In this document: piece after piece, positions 40,533 to 49,008 of the stretch
How the letters are laid out: each line of letters opens with the position of its first letter
Position numbering within the stretch: the first letter of the stretch is position 1
Origin: Falsiroseomonas ponticola
Lineage (GTDB): Bacteria > Pseudomonadota > Alphaproteobacteria > Acetobacterales > Acetobacteraceae
Length of the DNA stretch: 64,000 nt
Assembly: GCF_016805305.1 (NCBI RefSeq)
Contig: NZ_JAERQN010000010.1
Coordinates: 1-64,000 of the forward strand
Direction: 5' to 3'
Translations under genes and position numbers: made by a program
Notes under the pieces: generated by a model
Database searches by the model: none
The model's input: the letters and a program-made list of their open reading frames with translations, nothing else
What the model was told of the DNA's origin: nothing

Positions 40533-42605
40533 ATGGCCGAGCTGGTCCGGTTCGAGGTGGTGGATGGTGTCGGCGTCGCGACCCTCTCGAATCCCCCGGT
40601 CAATGCGCTGTCGGCCGCGCTGCGCGCCGCGCTGTTCGGGGCGGTGAAGCGGGCGGAAGCGGATGCGGCGGTGCGCGCGCTGGTGATCGCGGCGGAGGGG
40701 CGGACCTTCATCGCCGGCGCCGACATCTCCGAATTCGGCAAGCCGCCGGCCTCGCCGACCCTGGCCGACCTCGTGGCGGCGCTGGACCAGGCGTCGAAGC
40801 CGGTGGTGGCGGCGATCCATGCGGCGGCGCTGGGTGGCGGGCTGGAAGTGGCCATGGCCTGCACGGCGCGGCTGCTGGGGCCGAAGGCGAGCCTCGGCCT
40901 GCCGGAGGTGAAGCTGGGGCTGCTGCCGGGCTCCGGCGGCACGCAGCGGGCACCGCGGCTGATGGGCGCGGCGGCGGCGCTGAGGCTGATGGTGCAGGGC
41001 GATCCGCTGCCGGCGAAGGCGGCGGTCGAGGCGGGCCTGGCGGACGGCATCGCGGAGGGCGATCTGGTGGCGGCCGCGCGGGCGCATGCGGCGGCGCTGG
41101 CGGCGGGGCCGACTCCGAAGCCGGTCTCCGCCCGGGATGAGGGGCTGGGATCGCGGGAGGCCTTCGAGGCGGAGGCCGCGAAGCTGGCGGCGCGCGCGAA
41201 GGATGAGCCGCAGATCGCGGACTGCATTGCCTGCGTCCGCGCCTGCTTCGACATGAACTTCACCGACGGCGTGGCCTTCGAGCGCGCGGCCTTCCTGCGG
41301 CTGCTCGACGATCCCCGCAGCAAGGCGCTGCGCCATGTTTTCTTCGCGGAGCGCGAGGCGGCGAAGATCGCGGGCGTGCCGGCCGGCACGAAGCCGCGGG
41401 AGGTGAAGCGCGCCGCGGTGCTGGGTTCCGGCACCATGGGCGCGGGCATTGCCATGTGCTTCGCCAATGCCGGCATCCCCGTCCGCGTCATCGAGACCGA
41501 TGAGGCCGCGAGCGCCAAGGGCATCGAGCGCATCCGCGGGACCTACGAGGCCAGCGTGAAGCGCGGCAGCCTGACGGCCGAGGCGCGCGATGCGCGGATG
41601 GCGCTGATCGAGGGCGCGGTCGGGCTGGAAAGCGCTGCCGAGGCCGACCTGGTGGTGGAGGCGATCTTCGAGGATCTCGACCTCAAGAAGCAGGTTTTCG
41701 CGACGCTGGATCGTGTGACGAAGCCGGGGACAGTGCTGGCCTCCAACACCTCCTACCTCGACATCGACGCGATGGCGGCGGTGACGTCGCGGCCGGGCGA
41801 CGTGCTCGGCATGCATTTCTTCTCCCCGGCCAATGTCATGAAGCTGCTGGAGATCGTGCGCGCGAAGCACACGAGCGCGGAGGCGCTGGCGACGGCGGCG
41901 GAGGTCGGGCGGAAGCTGAAGAAGGTGCCGGTCGTCGTCGGCGTCTGCTTCGGCTTTGTCGGCAACCGCATGCTGGCGCAGCGGTCGCGCCAGGCGGAGC
42001 GGCTGCTGCTGGAGGGTGCATCGCCGGCGCAGGTGGACGCCGCGCTGACGGGCTTCGGCTTCAAGATGGGCCCGTTTGCGATGACGGATCTCGCGGGCCT
42101 CGATATCGGCTGGCGCGTGCGCAAGGCGACGGGCGGCCGCGCGCCGGTGGCGGATGCGCTGGTGGAAGCGGGCAGGCTCGGCCAGAAGACTCAGAAGGGT
42201 TTTTATCAGTATCCGCAGGGTTCGAGGACCGGCGTCGTCGATCCCGAGGTCGATGCGCTGATCGAGAAGGTCGCGAGCGCGGAGGGCGTGACGCGGCGGG
42301 CGATCGACGGCGACGAAATCCTGGACCGGCTGGTGTTGCCGATGGTGAACGAGGGCGCGCGCATCCTGGAGGAAGGGATCGCGGCGCGGCCGGGCGACAT
42401 CGATGTGGTCTGGCTGAACGGCTACAACTGGCCCGCCTGGCGCGGCGGCCCGATGCATTACGCGGATGCGCGGGGCCTGGCGGAGGTCGCGGCGCGGCTT
42501 GCGCAATTCGCTGACCAGACCGGCGATGAATCGCTCCGCCCCGCGCCGCTGCTGGCCAGGCTGGCGGCGGAGGGGAAGGGCTTCGGCAGCCTGAAGGCGG
42601 GGTGA
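40533..42605 (+). CDS. Enoyl-CoA hydratase / 3-hydroxyacyl-CoA dehydrogenase (FadB/FadJ/PimF-like)
   Basis: A 690-residue bifunctional enzyme. Residues 1-190 are the crotonase domain with the oxyanion-hole motifs AGADISEFG and AALGGGLEVAMAC, and the Glu in GLPEVKLGLLPGSGGTQR. Residues 290-470 are the NAD-binding domain starting AAVLGSGTMGAGIAMCFANAG, with NTSYLDIDAMA and GMHFFSPANVMKLLE. Residues 480-690 are the C-terminal dehydrogenase domains. It carries out two steps of beta-oxidation. It is the first gene of an operon with an acyl-CoA ligase and two acyl-CoA dehydrogenases, the order found in pim (pimelate) operons where this gene is pimF. Confidence 0.92.
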   Translation: MAELVRFEVVDGVGVATLSNPPVNALSAALRAALFGAVKRAEADAAVRALVIAAEGRTFIAGADISEFGKPPASPTLADLVAALDQASKPVVAAIHAAALGGGLEVAMACTARLLGPKASLGLPEVKLGLLPGSGGTQRAPRLMGAAAALRLMVQGDPLPAKAAVEAGLADGIAEGDLVAAARAHAAALAAGPTPKPVSARDEGLGSREAFEAEAAKLAARAKDEPQIADCIACVRACFDMNFTDGVAFERAAFLRLLDDPRSKALRHVFFAEREAAKIAGVPAGTKPREVKRAAVLGSGTMGAGIAMCFANAGIPVRVIETDEAASAKGIERIRGTYEASVKRGSLTAEARDARMALIEGAVGLESAAEADLVVEAIFEDLDLKKQVFATLDRVTKPGTVLASNTSYLDIDAMAAVTSRPGDVLGMHFFSPANVMKLLEIVRAKHTSAEALATAAEVGRKLKKVPVVVGVCFGFVGNRMLAQRSRQAERLLLEGASPAQVDAALTGFGFKMGPFAMTDLAGLDIGWRVRKATGGRAPVADALVEAGRLGQKTQKGFYQYPQGSRTGVVDPEVDALIEKVASAEGVTRRAIDGDEILDRLVLPMVNEGARILEEGIAARPGDIDVVWLNGYNWPAWRGGPMHYADARGLAEVAARLAQFADQTGDESLRPAPLLARLAAEGKGFGSLKAG

Positions 42606-44218
42606 TGCGCCCCTGGGACGCCGCATACCCGCCGGAATGCCGGTGGGACGTGCCCATCCGGACGGGCACGCTGCCGGGCTTCCTGGACGATGTGGCGGCG
42701 CGTTTTTCCGCGTTGCCCGCGCTGGAATATCGCGGGCATGTGCTGCGCTATACGGAGCTGCGCGACTGGTCGGACCGCATCGCGGCGGGGCTGATGGCGC
42801 GGGGCATCGGGCGCGGGGATTGCGTGGCGCTCTACCTGCCGAACACGCCGTGGCATCCGCTCTGCTTCTTCGCGGTGCTGCGGACGGGGGCGCGGGTGGT
42901 GCATCTCTCGGCCCTCGATGCGAAGCGGGAGATCGCGCACAAGGCGCGGGATGCGGGGGCCACCTGCGTCGTCACGACCGGCTTCGGATCGCTGTTGGCG
43001 AATGCGCAATGGCTGCGGGAGACGGGGGCGGTGCGCGACGTGTTCCTGGCGCCGGAGGCGCGCTGGGGCGGCGAGGATGCGGCGAACGATTTTCTTCCGC
43101 TGCCCGAGGCGGATTTGCCCGAGGCCTGGCCCGCGATCGGCGTCGAGGATGTCGCGCTGCTGCAATACACCGGCGGCACGACGGGTACGCCCAAGGGCGC
43201 GATGCTGACACATGGGAATCTGACGGCGACGGTCGCCTGCTACAAGGCGTGGCGGGATGCGACGTCCCTGCCCGAAGGCACGGCGCGGGTGCTGGTGGCG
43301 CTGCCGCTGTTCCACATCTTCGCGCTGACGGCGGTGCTGCTGCGGCAGTTTTCCGAAGGCGCGCTCTGCCATCTGCGCGTGCGCTTCGATGCGGCCGCCT
43401 GGGCCGATGATGTGGAGCGGCTGCGCATCACGACCTTTCCCGGCGTGCCGACCATGTGGATCGGGATCCTCAACCTGCCGGGGATCGAGCGGCGCGACCT
43501 GTCATCCCTGCGGCAGTTGAGTTCGGGTGGCGCGCCGATGCCGCATGAGGTGCAGCAGAGGCTGGAAGCGGTGCTCGGCCAGCGCATCGGCGGCGGCTGG
43601 GGCATGACGGAGACAGGGCCGGCCGGCACGCGCCTGCCACCGCACGCGCCACGCCGCGCGGGGCTGATCGGGCTGCCGCTGCCGGGCGTGGATGCGCGGA
43701 TCGTGGCGCTGGATGATCCGAGGCGTGTCCTGCCGCCGGGCGAGGTGGGGGAGATGGCGGTGCGCGGCCCCAATGTCTTCGTGGGCTATTGGGGCCGCGA
43801 CAATGCCGACACCTTCGTCGATGGCTGGTTCCTGACAAGCGACGTCGGCTGGATGGATGAGCAGGGCTATTTCACCCTGGTCGATCGCCGCAAGAACATG
43901 ATCCTGTCCGGCGGCTTCAACGTCTATCCCGCGCAGATCGAGCAGGCGATCTACGAGCATCCGGCGGTCGCGGAATGCATCGTCATCGGCGTGCCCGACG
44001 CCTATCGCGGCCAGGCCGCCAAGGCCTTCTGTGCGTTGAAGCCGGGCGCGGCCCCCTTCACGCTGGAGGAATTGCGCACATTTCTGGCCGACCGCCTGGG
44101 CAAGCATGAATTGCCGGCGGCGCTCGAGATTCGCGAAAGCCTGCCGCGCAGCGCCGCAGGCAAACTGATGGCCGCGACGCTGCGGGATGAGGAAGCCGCG
44201 CGCGCGGCCCACCAATAG
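42605..44218 (+). CDS. Acyl-CoA ligase (AMP-binding, PimA/FadD-like)
   Basis: A 537-residue ANL-family enzyme with ATG overlapping the preceding stop by one base. AMP-binding P-loop LLQYTGGTTGTPKGAML, the A5 motif GWGMTETGPAGT, the A7/A8 region GWFLTSDVGWMDEQGYFTLVDRRKNMILSGGFNVYPAQIE and the catalytic Lys in PRSAAGKLM near the C-terminus. It activates a carboxylic acid to its CoA thioester. Operon context with two acyl-CoA dehydrogenases suggests a medium-chain dicarboxylate or similar acid, as for PimA; the substrate is not proven by sequence. Confidence 0.92.
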   Translation: MRPWDAAYPPECRWDVPIRTGTLPGFLDDVAARFSALPALEYRGHVLRYTELRDWSDRIAAGLMARGIGRGDCVALYLPNTPWHPLCFFAVLRTGARVVHLSALDAKREIAHKARDAGATCVVTTGFGSLLANAQWLRETGAVRDVFLAPEARWGGEDAANDFLPLPEADLPEAWPAIGVEDVALLQYTGGTTGTPKGAMLTHGNLTATVACYKAWRDATSLPEGTARVLVALPLFHIFALTAVLLRQFSEGALCHLRVRFDAAAWADDVERLRITTFPGVPTMWIGILNLPGIERRDLSSLRQLSSGGAPMPHEVQQRLEAVLGQRIGGGWGMTETGPAGTRLPPHAPRRAGLIGLPLPGVDARIVALDDPRRVLPPGEVGEMAVRGPNVFVGYWGRDNADTFVDGWFLTSDVGWMDEQGYFTLVDRRKNMILSGGFNVYPAQIEQAIYEHPAVAECIVIGVPDAYRGQAAKAFCALKPGAAPFTLEELRTFLADRLGKHELPAALEIRESLPRSAAGKLMAATLRDEEAARAAHQ

Positions 44219-44228
44219 GAGAGACGCC

Positions 44229-45428
44229 ATGGACCTCCGCTACACGCCGGACGAGATCGCCTTCCGCGACGAATTGCGCCAGTTCTTCAGGACGCAGATC
44301 CCCGCGGAAATCCGCCGCAAGGTGAGCGAGGGGCGCAAGCTCTCCCGCGAGGATATCGTGACGACGCAGCGCGTGCTGCACGCCCATGGCATGGCGACGC
44401 CGAACTGGCCGGTGGAATGGGGCGGCAAGGACTGGTCGCCGGTGCAGCGCTACATCTTCAGCGAGGAGATCCAGGCCTGCGCCGTGCCGCAGCCGCTCTC
44501 CTTCAACGTCAACATGGTCGGGCCCGTCATCGCCACCTTCGGGTCGCAGGCGCAGAAGGAGCGCTTCCTGCCGAAGACGGCGACGCTCGACATCTGGTGG
44601 GCGCAGGGCTTTTCCGAACCCGGGGCGGGCTCCGACCTGGCGTCGTTGAAGACGACGGCGCGGCTGGAAGGCGACGAGTATGTCGTCAACGGGCAGAAGA
44701 CCTGGACGACGCTCGGGCAGTATGCCGACTGGATCTTCTGCCTGGTGCGGACGGACCCGGCGGCGAAGAAGCAGCAGGGTATTTCCTTCCTGCTGATCGA
44801 CATGAAGACCCCCGGCATCACCATCCGCCCCATCATCACCATCGATGGCGGGCATGAGGTGAACGAGGTCTTCTTCGACGATGTGCGCGTGCCCGCCGAG
44901 AACCTCGTCGGCCAGGTCAACAAGGGCTGGGACTATGCGAAGTTCCTGCTTTCCAACGAACGCATCGGCATCGCGCGCATCGGGCTGACGAAGGAGCGGC
45001 TCGCTCGCGTGAAGCGCCTGGCGCAGGAGACGCCGGCGGGGGAGGGGATGGTCTGGGACGACCCCGATTTCCGCCGCCGCCTGGCGTGGTCCGAGATCGA
45101 GCTGAAGGCGCTGGAGATCACGCAGATGCGCGTGGTGGCCGCCCAGCGCAGCAAGGCCAGCGACAAGCCCGACCCTTCGTCGTCGATCCTGAAGATCAAG
45201 GGCAGCGAGATCCAGCAGCAGGCGACGCAGTTGCTGGTCGATGTCGCCGGCCCCTACGCCATGCCGCGCCCGGACCGGGAGGAGGAGGGGCTGAACCTGC
45301 CCTCGGTGGGGCCCGAATGGGCGGATGCGGCGGCGCCGCTGTTCTTCAACTACCGCAAGGTCTCGATCTACGGCGGATCGAACGAGATCCAGCGGAACAT
45401 CATCGCCAAAGCATTCCTGGGCCTCTGA
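44229..45428 (+). CDS. Acyl-CoA dehydrogenase (pimeloyl-CoA dehydrogenase large-subunit-like)
   Basis: A 399-residue flavoprotein from the start MDLRYTPDEIAFRDELRQFF with ribosome site ggagag. FAD and substrate motifs: WWAQGFSEPGAGSDLASLKTTA, TWTTLGQYADW, LVGQVNKGWDYAKFLLSNER and the C-terminal KVSIYGGSNEIQRNIIAK. The N-terminus and the pairing with a second, more divergent dehydrogenase directly downstream (1-base gap) match PimC/PimD pairs, which form a heteromeric dehydrogenase. It introduces the alpha-beta double bond in the CoA ester. Confidence 0.92.
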   Translation: MDLRYTPDEIAFRDELRQFFRTQIPAEIRRKVSEGRKLSREDIVTTQRVLHAHGMATPNWPVEWGGKDWSPVQRYIFSEEIQACAVPQPLSFNVNMVGPVIATFGSQAQKERFLPKTATLDIWWAQGFSEPGAGSDLASLKTTARLEGDEYVVNGQKTWTTLGQYADWIFCLVRTDPAAKKQQGISFLLIDMKTPGITIRPIITIDGGHEVNEVFFDDVRVPAENLVGQVNKGWDYAKFLLSNERIGIARIGLTKERLARVKRLAQETPAGEGMVWDDPDFRRRLAWSEIELKALEITQMRVVAAQRSKASDKPDPSSSILKIKGSEIQQQATQLLVDVAGPYAMPRPDREEEGLNLPSVGPEWADAAAPLFFNYRKVSIYGGSNEIQRNIIAKAFLGL

Positions 45429-45429
45429 C

Positions 45430-46584
45430 ATGGATTTCGATCTCACTGACGAACAGCGCATGCTGGCCGAGAGCGTCAATCGCCTCGTCACCGATGCCTA
45501 TGGCGATTTCGAGCACCGCAAGGGCTACCGCGCCGCGCCGCGTGGCTTTGCCGATGCGAACTGGAAGGCGCTGGCGGAGATGGGGCTGCTCGGCCTGCCC
45601 TTCGCGGAGGAGGATGGCGGCTTCGGCGGCGGGCCTGTCGAGACCATGCTGGTGATGGAAGCAATCGGCCGCGGCCTGGTGCTGGAACCATTCCTCGCGA
45701 CGGTGGTGCTGGCGGGCGGGCTGCTGCGGCGCGCGGGCTCGGCTGAACAGCGTGCGGCGATCCTGCCCGGCGTCGTGGAGGGCAGCACCGTGCTGGCCTT
45801 CGCGCATCAGGAACGCCAGGCGCGGCATGACCTGCATGACGTCGCCACGACCGCGAAGCGGGACGGCGATGGCTGGGTGCTGGATGGCGCCAAGGGCGTG
45901 GTGCTGGCGGGCGATGCCGCTGACCGCATCATCGTCTCCGCCCGCACCTCCGGCGCACGGCGGGATCGCGACGGCATCAGCCTCTTCCTGCTGGATCCCG
46001 CGACACCAGGCGTCACCCGCCGCGGCTATGCGACGCAGGACGGACTGCGCGCGGCGGAGCTGGTGCTGGAGGGCGTGCGGCTGCCCGCCGGCGCGCTGCT
46101 GGGCGCGGAAGGCCAGGCGCTGCCGCTGATCGAGCTGGTGGTGGATGAGGCCAACGCGGCGCTGTGTGCGGAAGCGCTGGGCGCCATGGAGGTGCTGCGC
46201 GACCTGACGGTGGACTACCTGAAGCAGCGCCAGCAATTCGGCCAGCCCATCGGCAGTTTCCAGGCGCTGCAGCACCGCGCCGCCGACATGCTGGTGGCGA
46301 CGGAGCAGGCGCGCAGCATGGCGATGTATGCGGCGATGATGGTGCAGTCCGGCGATGCGGCGGCGCGGCGCACGGCGCTGTCGGCCGCCAAGGCGCTGGT
46401 CGCGAAGCTCGCCGACCAGCTCGGCAAGGATGCGATCCAGCTGCATGGCGGCATCGCGATGACCGAGGAATACAAGGCCGGCCACTACTTCAAGCGGCTG
46501 ACCATGATCGGCACCCTGTTCGGCGATGTGGACCACCATCTGCGCGTCGTTGTTGCGGCGGGGGGCCTGCCCGAGGCAGTCTGA
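45430..46584 (+). CDS. Acyl-CoA dehydrogenase (pimeloyl-CoA dehydrogenase small-subunit-like)
   Basis: A 384-residue protein starting MDFDLTDEQRMLAESVNRLV one base after the preceding stop. It keeps the acyl-CoA dehydrogenase fold (GLLGLPFAEEDGGFGGGPVE, YLKQRQQFGQPIGSFQALQHRAADM, DAIQLHGGIAMTEEYKAGHYFKR) but has a more diverged middle domain than its partner, as small subunits of such pairs often do. Probably works with the upstream protein. The next gene is a TctC receptor 24 bases away, likely in the same operon. Confidence 0.9.
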   Translation: MDFDLTDEQRMLAESVNRLVTDAYGDFEHRKGYRAAPRGFADANWKALAEMGLLGLPFAEEDGGFGGGPVETMLVMEAIGRGLVLEPFLATVVLAGGLLRRAGSAEQRAAILPGVVEGSTVLAFAHQERQARHDLHDVATTAKRDGDGWVLDGAKGVVLAGDAADRIIVSARTSGARRDRDGISLFLLDPATPGVTRRGYATQDGLRAAELVLEGVRLPAGALLGAEGQALPLIELVVDEANAALCAEALGAMEVLRDLTVDYLKQRQQFGQPIGSFQALQHRAADMLVATEQARSMAMYAAMMVQSGDAAARRTALSAAKALVAKLADQLGKDAIQLHGGIAMTEEYKAGHYFKRLTMIGTLFGDVDHHLRVVVAAGGLPEAV

Positions 46585-46608
46585 CCCTCAACAAGGGGGA
46601 GACGATTC

Positions 46609-47580
46609 ATGCCGGGAACGGGCTTCGGGCGGCGCGTGGCGCTGGGGATGGCGGGGGCGGTCCTCGCCACGCCGGCGCTGGCACAGGGGCGGTTCCCCGA
46701 CCGCGCCATCCGCGTGCTGGTTCCCTTCCCGCCAGGCGGCACCACGGATATCCAGATGCGGGCGCTGTGCGAGGGCGCGTCGCGGCGCCTCGGCCAGCCC
46801 ATCGTGATCGAGAACCGGCCCGGCGCCGGCGGCAGCCTGGGCGCCACGGCGCTGGCGCAGGGCACCAGGCCGGACGGCTACACGCTGTCCTGCATGCCGA
46901 ATTCCATCTTCCGCATCCCCGTGATGATGGCGCGGCCGAGCTACGACCCGATGGAGGATTTCACCTGGGTCATCCGCCTGGTGGGCTACACCTTCGGCAT
47001 CGTCGTGCGCGCGGATGCGCCCTGGCGCACGCTGCAGGAATTGTTGGCGGATGCGCGGGCGAATCCGGGGAAGATCACCTATGGCACCCCCGGTGTCGCG
47101 ACGCTCGATGTGACAATGGAGCGGATCGCGCAGCTTTCGGGCGGCATCCAATGGGTGCATGTGCCCTTCAGGGGCGGCGCGGACAACATCCAGGCGCTGC
47201 TGGGCGGGCAGATCAACGTCTCCGCCGAGAGCAGCGTCTGGGCGGAGCTGGTGCTGGACGGGCGGCTGCGGCTGCTGGCGACCTGGGGTGAGGAGCGGCC
47301 GGCGCGCTTCACCATGGCACCGACCCTGCGGGAGGCCGGCGTGCCGGTGGTGAATTCCTCGCCCTATGGCCTGGCGGGGCCGAAGGGGTTGGACCCGGAG
47401 ATCGTCGCCGCGCTGCATGACGCCTTCCGCGACTCGCTGCAGGACCCCGCGCACCTCGCGATCCTGGAGCGGTTCAACATGCCGCTGATGTATGCGAACG
47501 GCGCCGACTACGCGCGCTATGCGCGGGAGTTCTATGCCGAGGACAGCGCCATGGTGCGGGCGATGGGGCTGCGGTTCTGA
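46609..47580 (+). CDS. Tripartite tricarboxylate transporter receptor (TctC/Bug family)
   Basis: A 323-residue periplasmic protein with a signal peptide (RRVALGMAGAVLATPALAQ). Bug-family motifs: FPDRAIRVLVPFPPGGTTDIQMRAL, IVIENRPGAGGSLGATALAQG, and VPFRGGADNIQALLGGQINVSAES. It is the last gene of the acyl-CoA catabolism operon (24-base gap), so it may capture the acid that the operon degrades. No TctAB partner is encoded in the window. Its stop lies 3 bases from the stop of the convergent ABC permease gene. Confidence 0.93.
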   Translation: MPGTGFGRRVALGMAGAVLATPALAQGRFPDRAIRVLVPFPPGGTTDIQMRALCEGASRRLGQPIVIENRPGAGGSLGATALAQGTRPDGYTLSCMPNSIFRIPVMMARPSYDPMEDFTWVIRLVGYTFGIVVRADAPWRTLQELLADARANPGKITYGTPGVATLDVTMERIAQLSGGIQWVHVPFRGGADNIQALLGGQINVSAESSVWAELVLDGRLRLLATWGEERPARFTMAPTLREAGVPVVNSSPYGLAGPKGLDPEIVAALHDAFRDSLQDPAHLAILERFNMPLMYANGADYARYAREFYAEDSAMVRAMGLRF

Positions 47581-47583
47581 TCG

Positions 47584-48258
47584 CTACCGCTTCCCCGCGA
47601 TCTGCTTGTTCTCCAGCCGCGACAGCAGCCTGACGCAGGGCCAGAGCAGGAGAAAATAGGCCAGCGCCGCCACCATGATCGGCGTCGCGTTGTAGGTCAC
47701 GCTCTGCGCCTGGCGGGCCTGGAACAGCAGCTCCGGCAGCGCCACGACGCTGGCGATGGAGGTGAGCTTCACCACCTCCAGCGTGTTGGAGATCAGGTCC
47801 GGCAGCACGTTGCGCACGGCCTGGGGCAGCACGATGAAGACCCAGACCTGCCAGGGGCGGAGCCCCAGCGCGCGCGCGGCCTCCGGCTGGCCACGCGGCA
47901 CGCTCTCGATGCCTGCCCGCAGGATCTCCGCGTAGTAGGCGCCGGTGTTCAGCAGGAAGCCGAGCGCGACCGCGCCCCAGGCGCCGAGATCGAGCCCCGC
48001 GAAGGGCAGGCCGGCATAGAGGAAGATCAGCAGCACCAGCGGCGGGATGGCGCGGAAGAAATCGACGAAGGCCATGAGCGGATAGCGCAGCCAGGGGCTC
48101 TGCCGCGTGGACAGCACCGCGAGCACGATGCCGGCGCCGAGGCCGAGCGGCACCGTCATTGCCGCCAGCAGCAGCGTCTGGATGAAGCCCTGGATGAGGA
48201 TCGGGCTGGCCTGGCGCGCGATATCGAGGTTCAGGAAGGTCTCGATGAAGTCTTCCAT
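47584..48258 (-). CDS. Amino acid ABC transporter permease (HisM/GlnP type)
   Basis: A 224-residue membrane protein from the start MEDFIETFLNLD. About five hydrophobic segments and the binding-protein-dependent permease EAA loop: ESVPRGQPEAARALGLRPWQVWVFIVLPQAVR. FFRAIPPLVLLIFLYAGLPF is typical of polar amino acid permeases. Its ATG overlaps the stop of the upstream permease by one base, so the two form a heterodimeric pore. No ATPase gene follows. Confidence 0.92.
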   Translation of the reverse strand: MEDFIETFLNLDIARQASPILIQGFIQTLLLAAMTVPLGLGAGIVLAVLSTRQSPWLRYPLMAFVDFFRAIPPLVLLIFLYAGLPFAGLDLGAWGAVALGFLLNTGAYYAEILRAGIESVPRGQPEAARALGLRPWQVWVFIVLPQAVRNVLPDLISNTLEVVKLTSIASVVALPELLFQARQAQSVTYNATPIMVAALAYFLLLWPCVRLLSRLENKQIAGKR

Positions 48259-48938
48259 CAGCGTTTCCACGCGAAGCGCGTCTCGATCCAGCGCCCGGCG
48301 AAGACGACCGGGAGGAAGAGGATGATGTAGGCGATGGCGCCGAGCGTGAGCGGCGTCGGGTTGCCGGAGAAGGCCATGGCGGATTGTGCGGCGCCGAGGA
48401 TTTCCGCCACCGCCACGACGGAGCCGAGTGCCGTGCCCTTGGTGATCGCGATGGTGCGGTTGACCAGCGGCGGGATGGCGATGCGGATGGCCTGCGGCAG
48501 CACGATGCGGAACAGCGTCGGCAGGAAGCGCAGGCCGAGGGCGCGCGATGCCTCCCACTGCCCCGCCGGCACGGCGCAGATGCCGGCCCAGTAGATCTCC
48601 TCCGCGAAGGCCATCAGCACGAGGCTGAGCGCGAGCCAGGTGGCGCCGAAGCCGGAGAAGTCGATGCCCGCATTGGGCAGGCCGAAATAGATCAGCACGA
48701 TGATGACCAGCGGCGGCAGCGCGCGGAAGACATCGACGGTGAAGATGATCAGCCAGTTCAGCGGGCGGATGCCGAGCGCGCGGATGGTGGCCAGCACCAG
48801 GCCCACGACCAGGCCGGTGGCGATGATGCAGGCGGCGAGCAGGATGGTGAGGCCAAGACCCTCGATGATCTTCGGCGTGTATTCCGCCGCGACCCTGGGG
48901 TTGAGGAAGGAGTGGGCGAATTTCTCCCAGCCTGTCAT
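48258..48938 (-). CDS. Amino acid ABC transporter permease (HisQ/GlnP type)
   Basis: A 226-residue membrane protein with the polar amino acid permease pattern: TILLAACIIATGLVVGLVLATIRALG, VFRALPPLVIIVLIYFGLPNAGIDFSG and the EAA loop AVPAGQWEASRALGLRFLPTLFRIVLPQAIRIAIPP. It is coupled to the second permease by a 1-base overlap and preceded by the solute-binding protein gene, with a perfect hairpin in the 70-base gap. It moves an amino acid or related compound into the cell with an ATPase encoded elsewhere. Confidence 0.92.
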   Translation of the reverse strand: MTGWEKFAHSFLNPRVAAEYTPKIIEGLGLTILLAACIIATGLVVGLVLATIRALGIRPLNWLIIFTVDVFRALPPLVIIVLIYFGLPNAGIDFSGFGATWLALSLVLMAFAEEIYWAGICAVPAGQWEASRALGLRFLPTLFRIVLPQAIRIAIPPLVNRTIAITKGTALGSVVAVAEILGAAQSAMAFSGNPTPLTLGAIAYIILFLPVVFAGRWIETRFAWKR

Positions 48939-48964
48939 GCGGAAGCGGCTCCCCCATCACCCAA

Positions 48965-48991
48965 CCCTCTTCCCCCGCTGGGGGAAGAGGG
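48965..48991 (-). terminator. Perfect hairpin between solute-binding protein and permease genes
   Basis: ccctcttccccc (48965-48976) and gggggaagaggg (48980-48991) form a 12-bp perfect stem with loop gct. It lies between the binding protein stop and the first permease start on the minus strand, where partial termination or 3'-end protection would raise the binding protein over the permeases. Confidence 0.6.
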
Positions 48992-49008
48992 CTCTTCGAA
49001 GGGGCGCT

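Noticed and set aside
40458..42626. 722-codon minus-strand frame opposite the FadB/J-type gene
   Set aside because: Arg/His-rich antisense composition and no domain, while the plus strand carries complete crotonase and dehydrogenase motifs.
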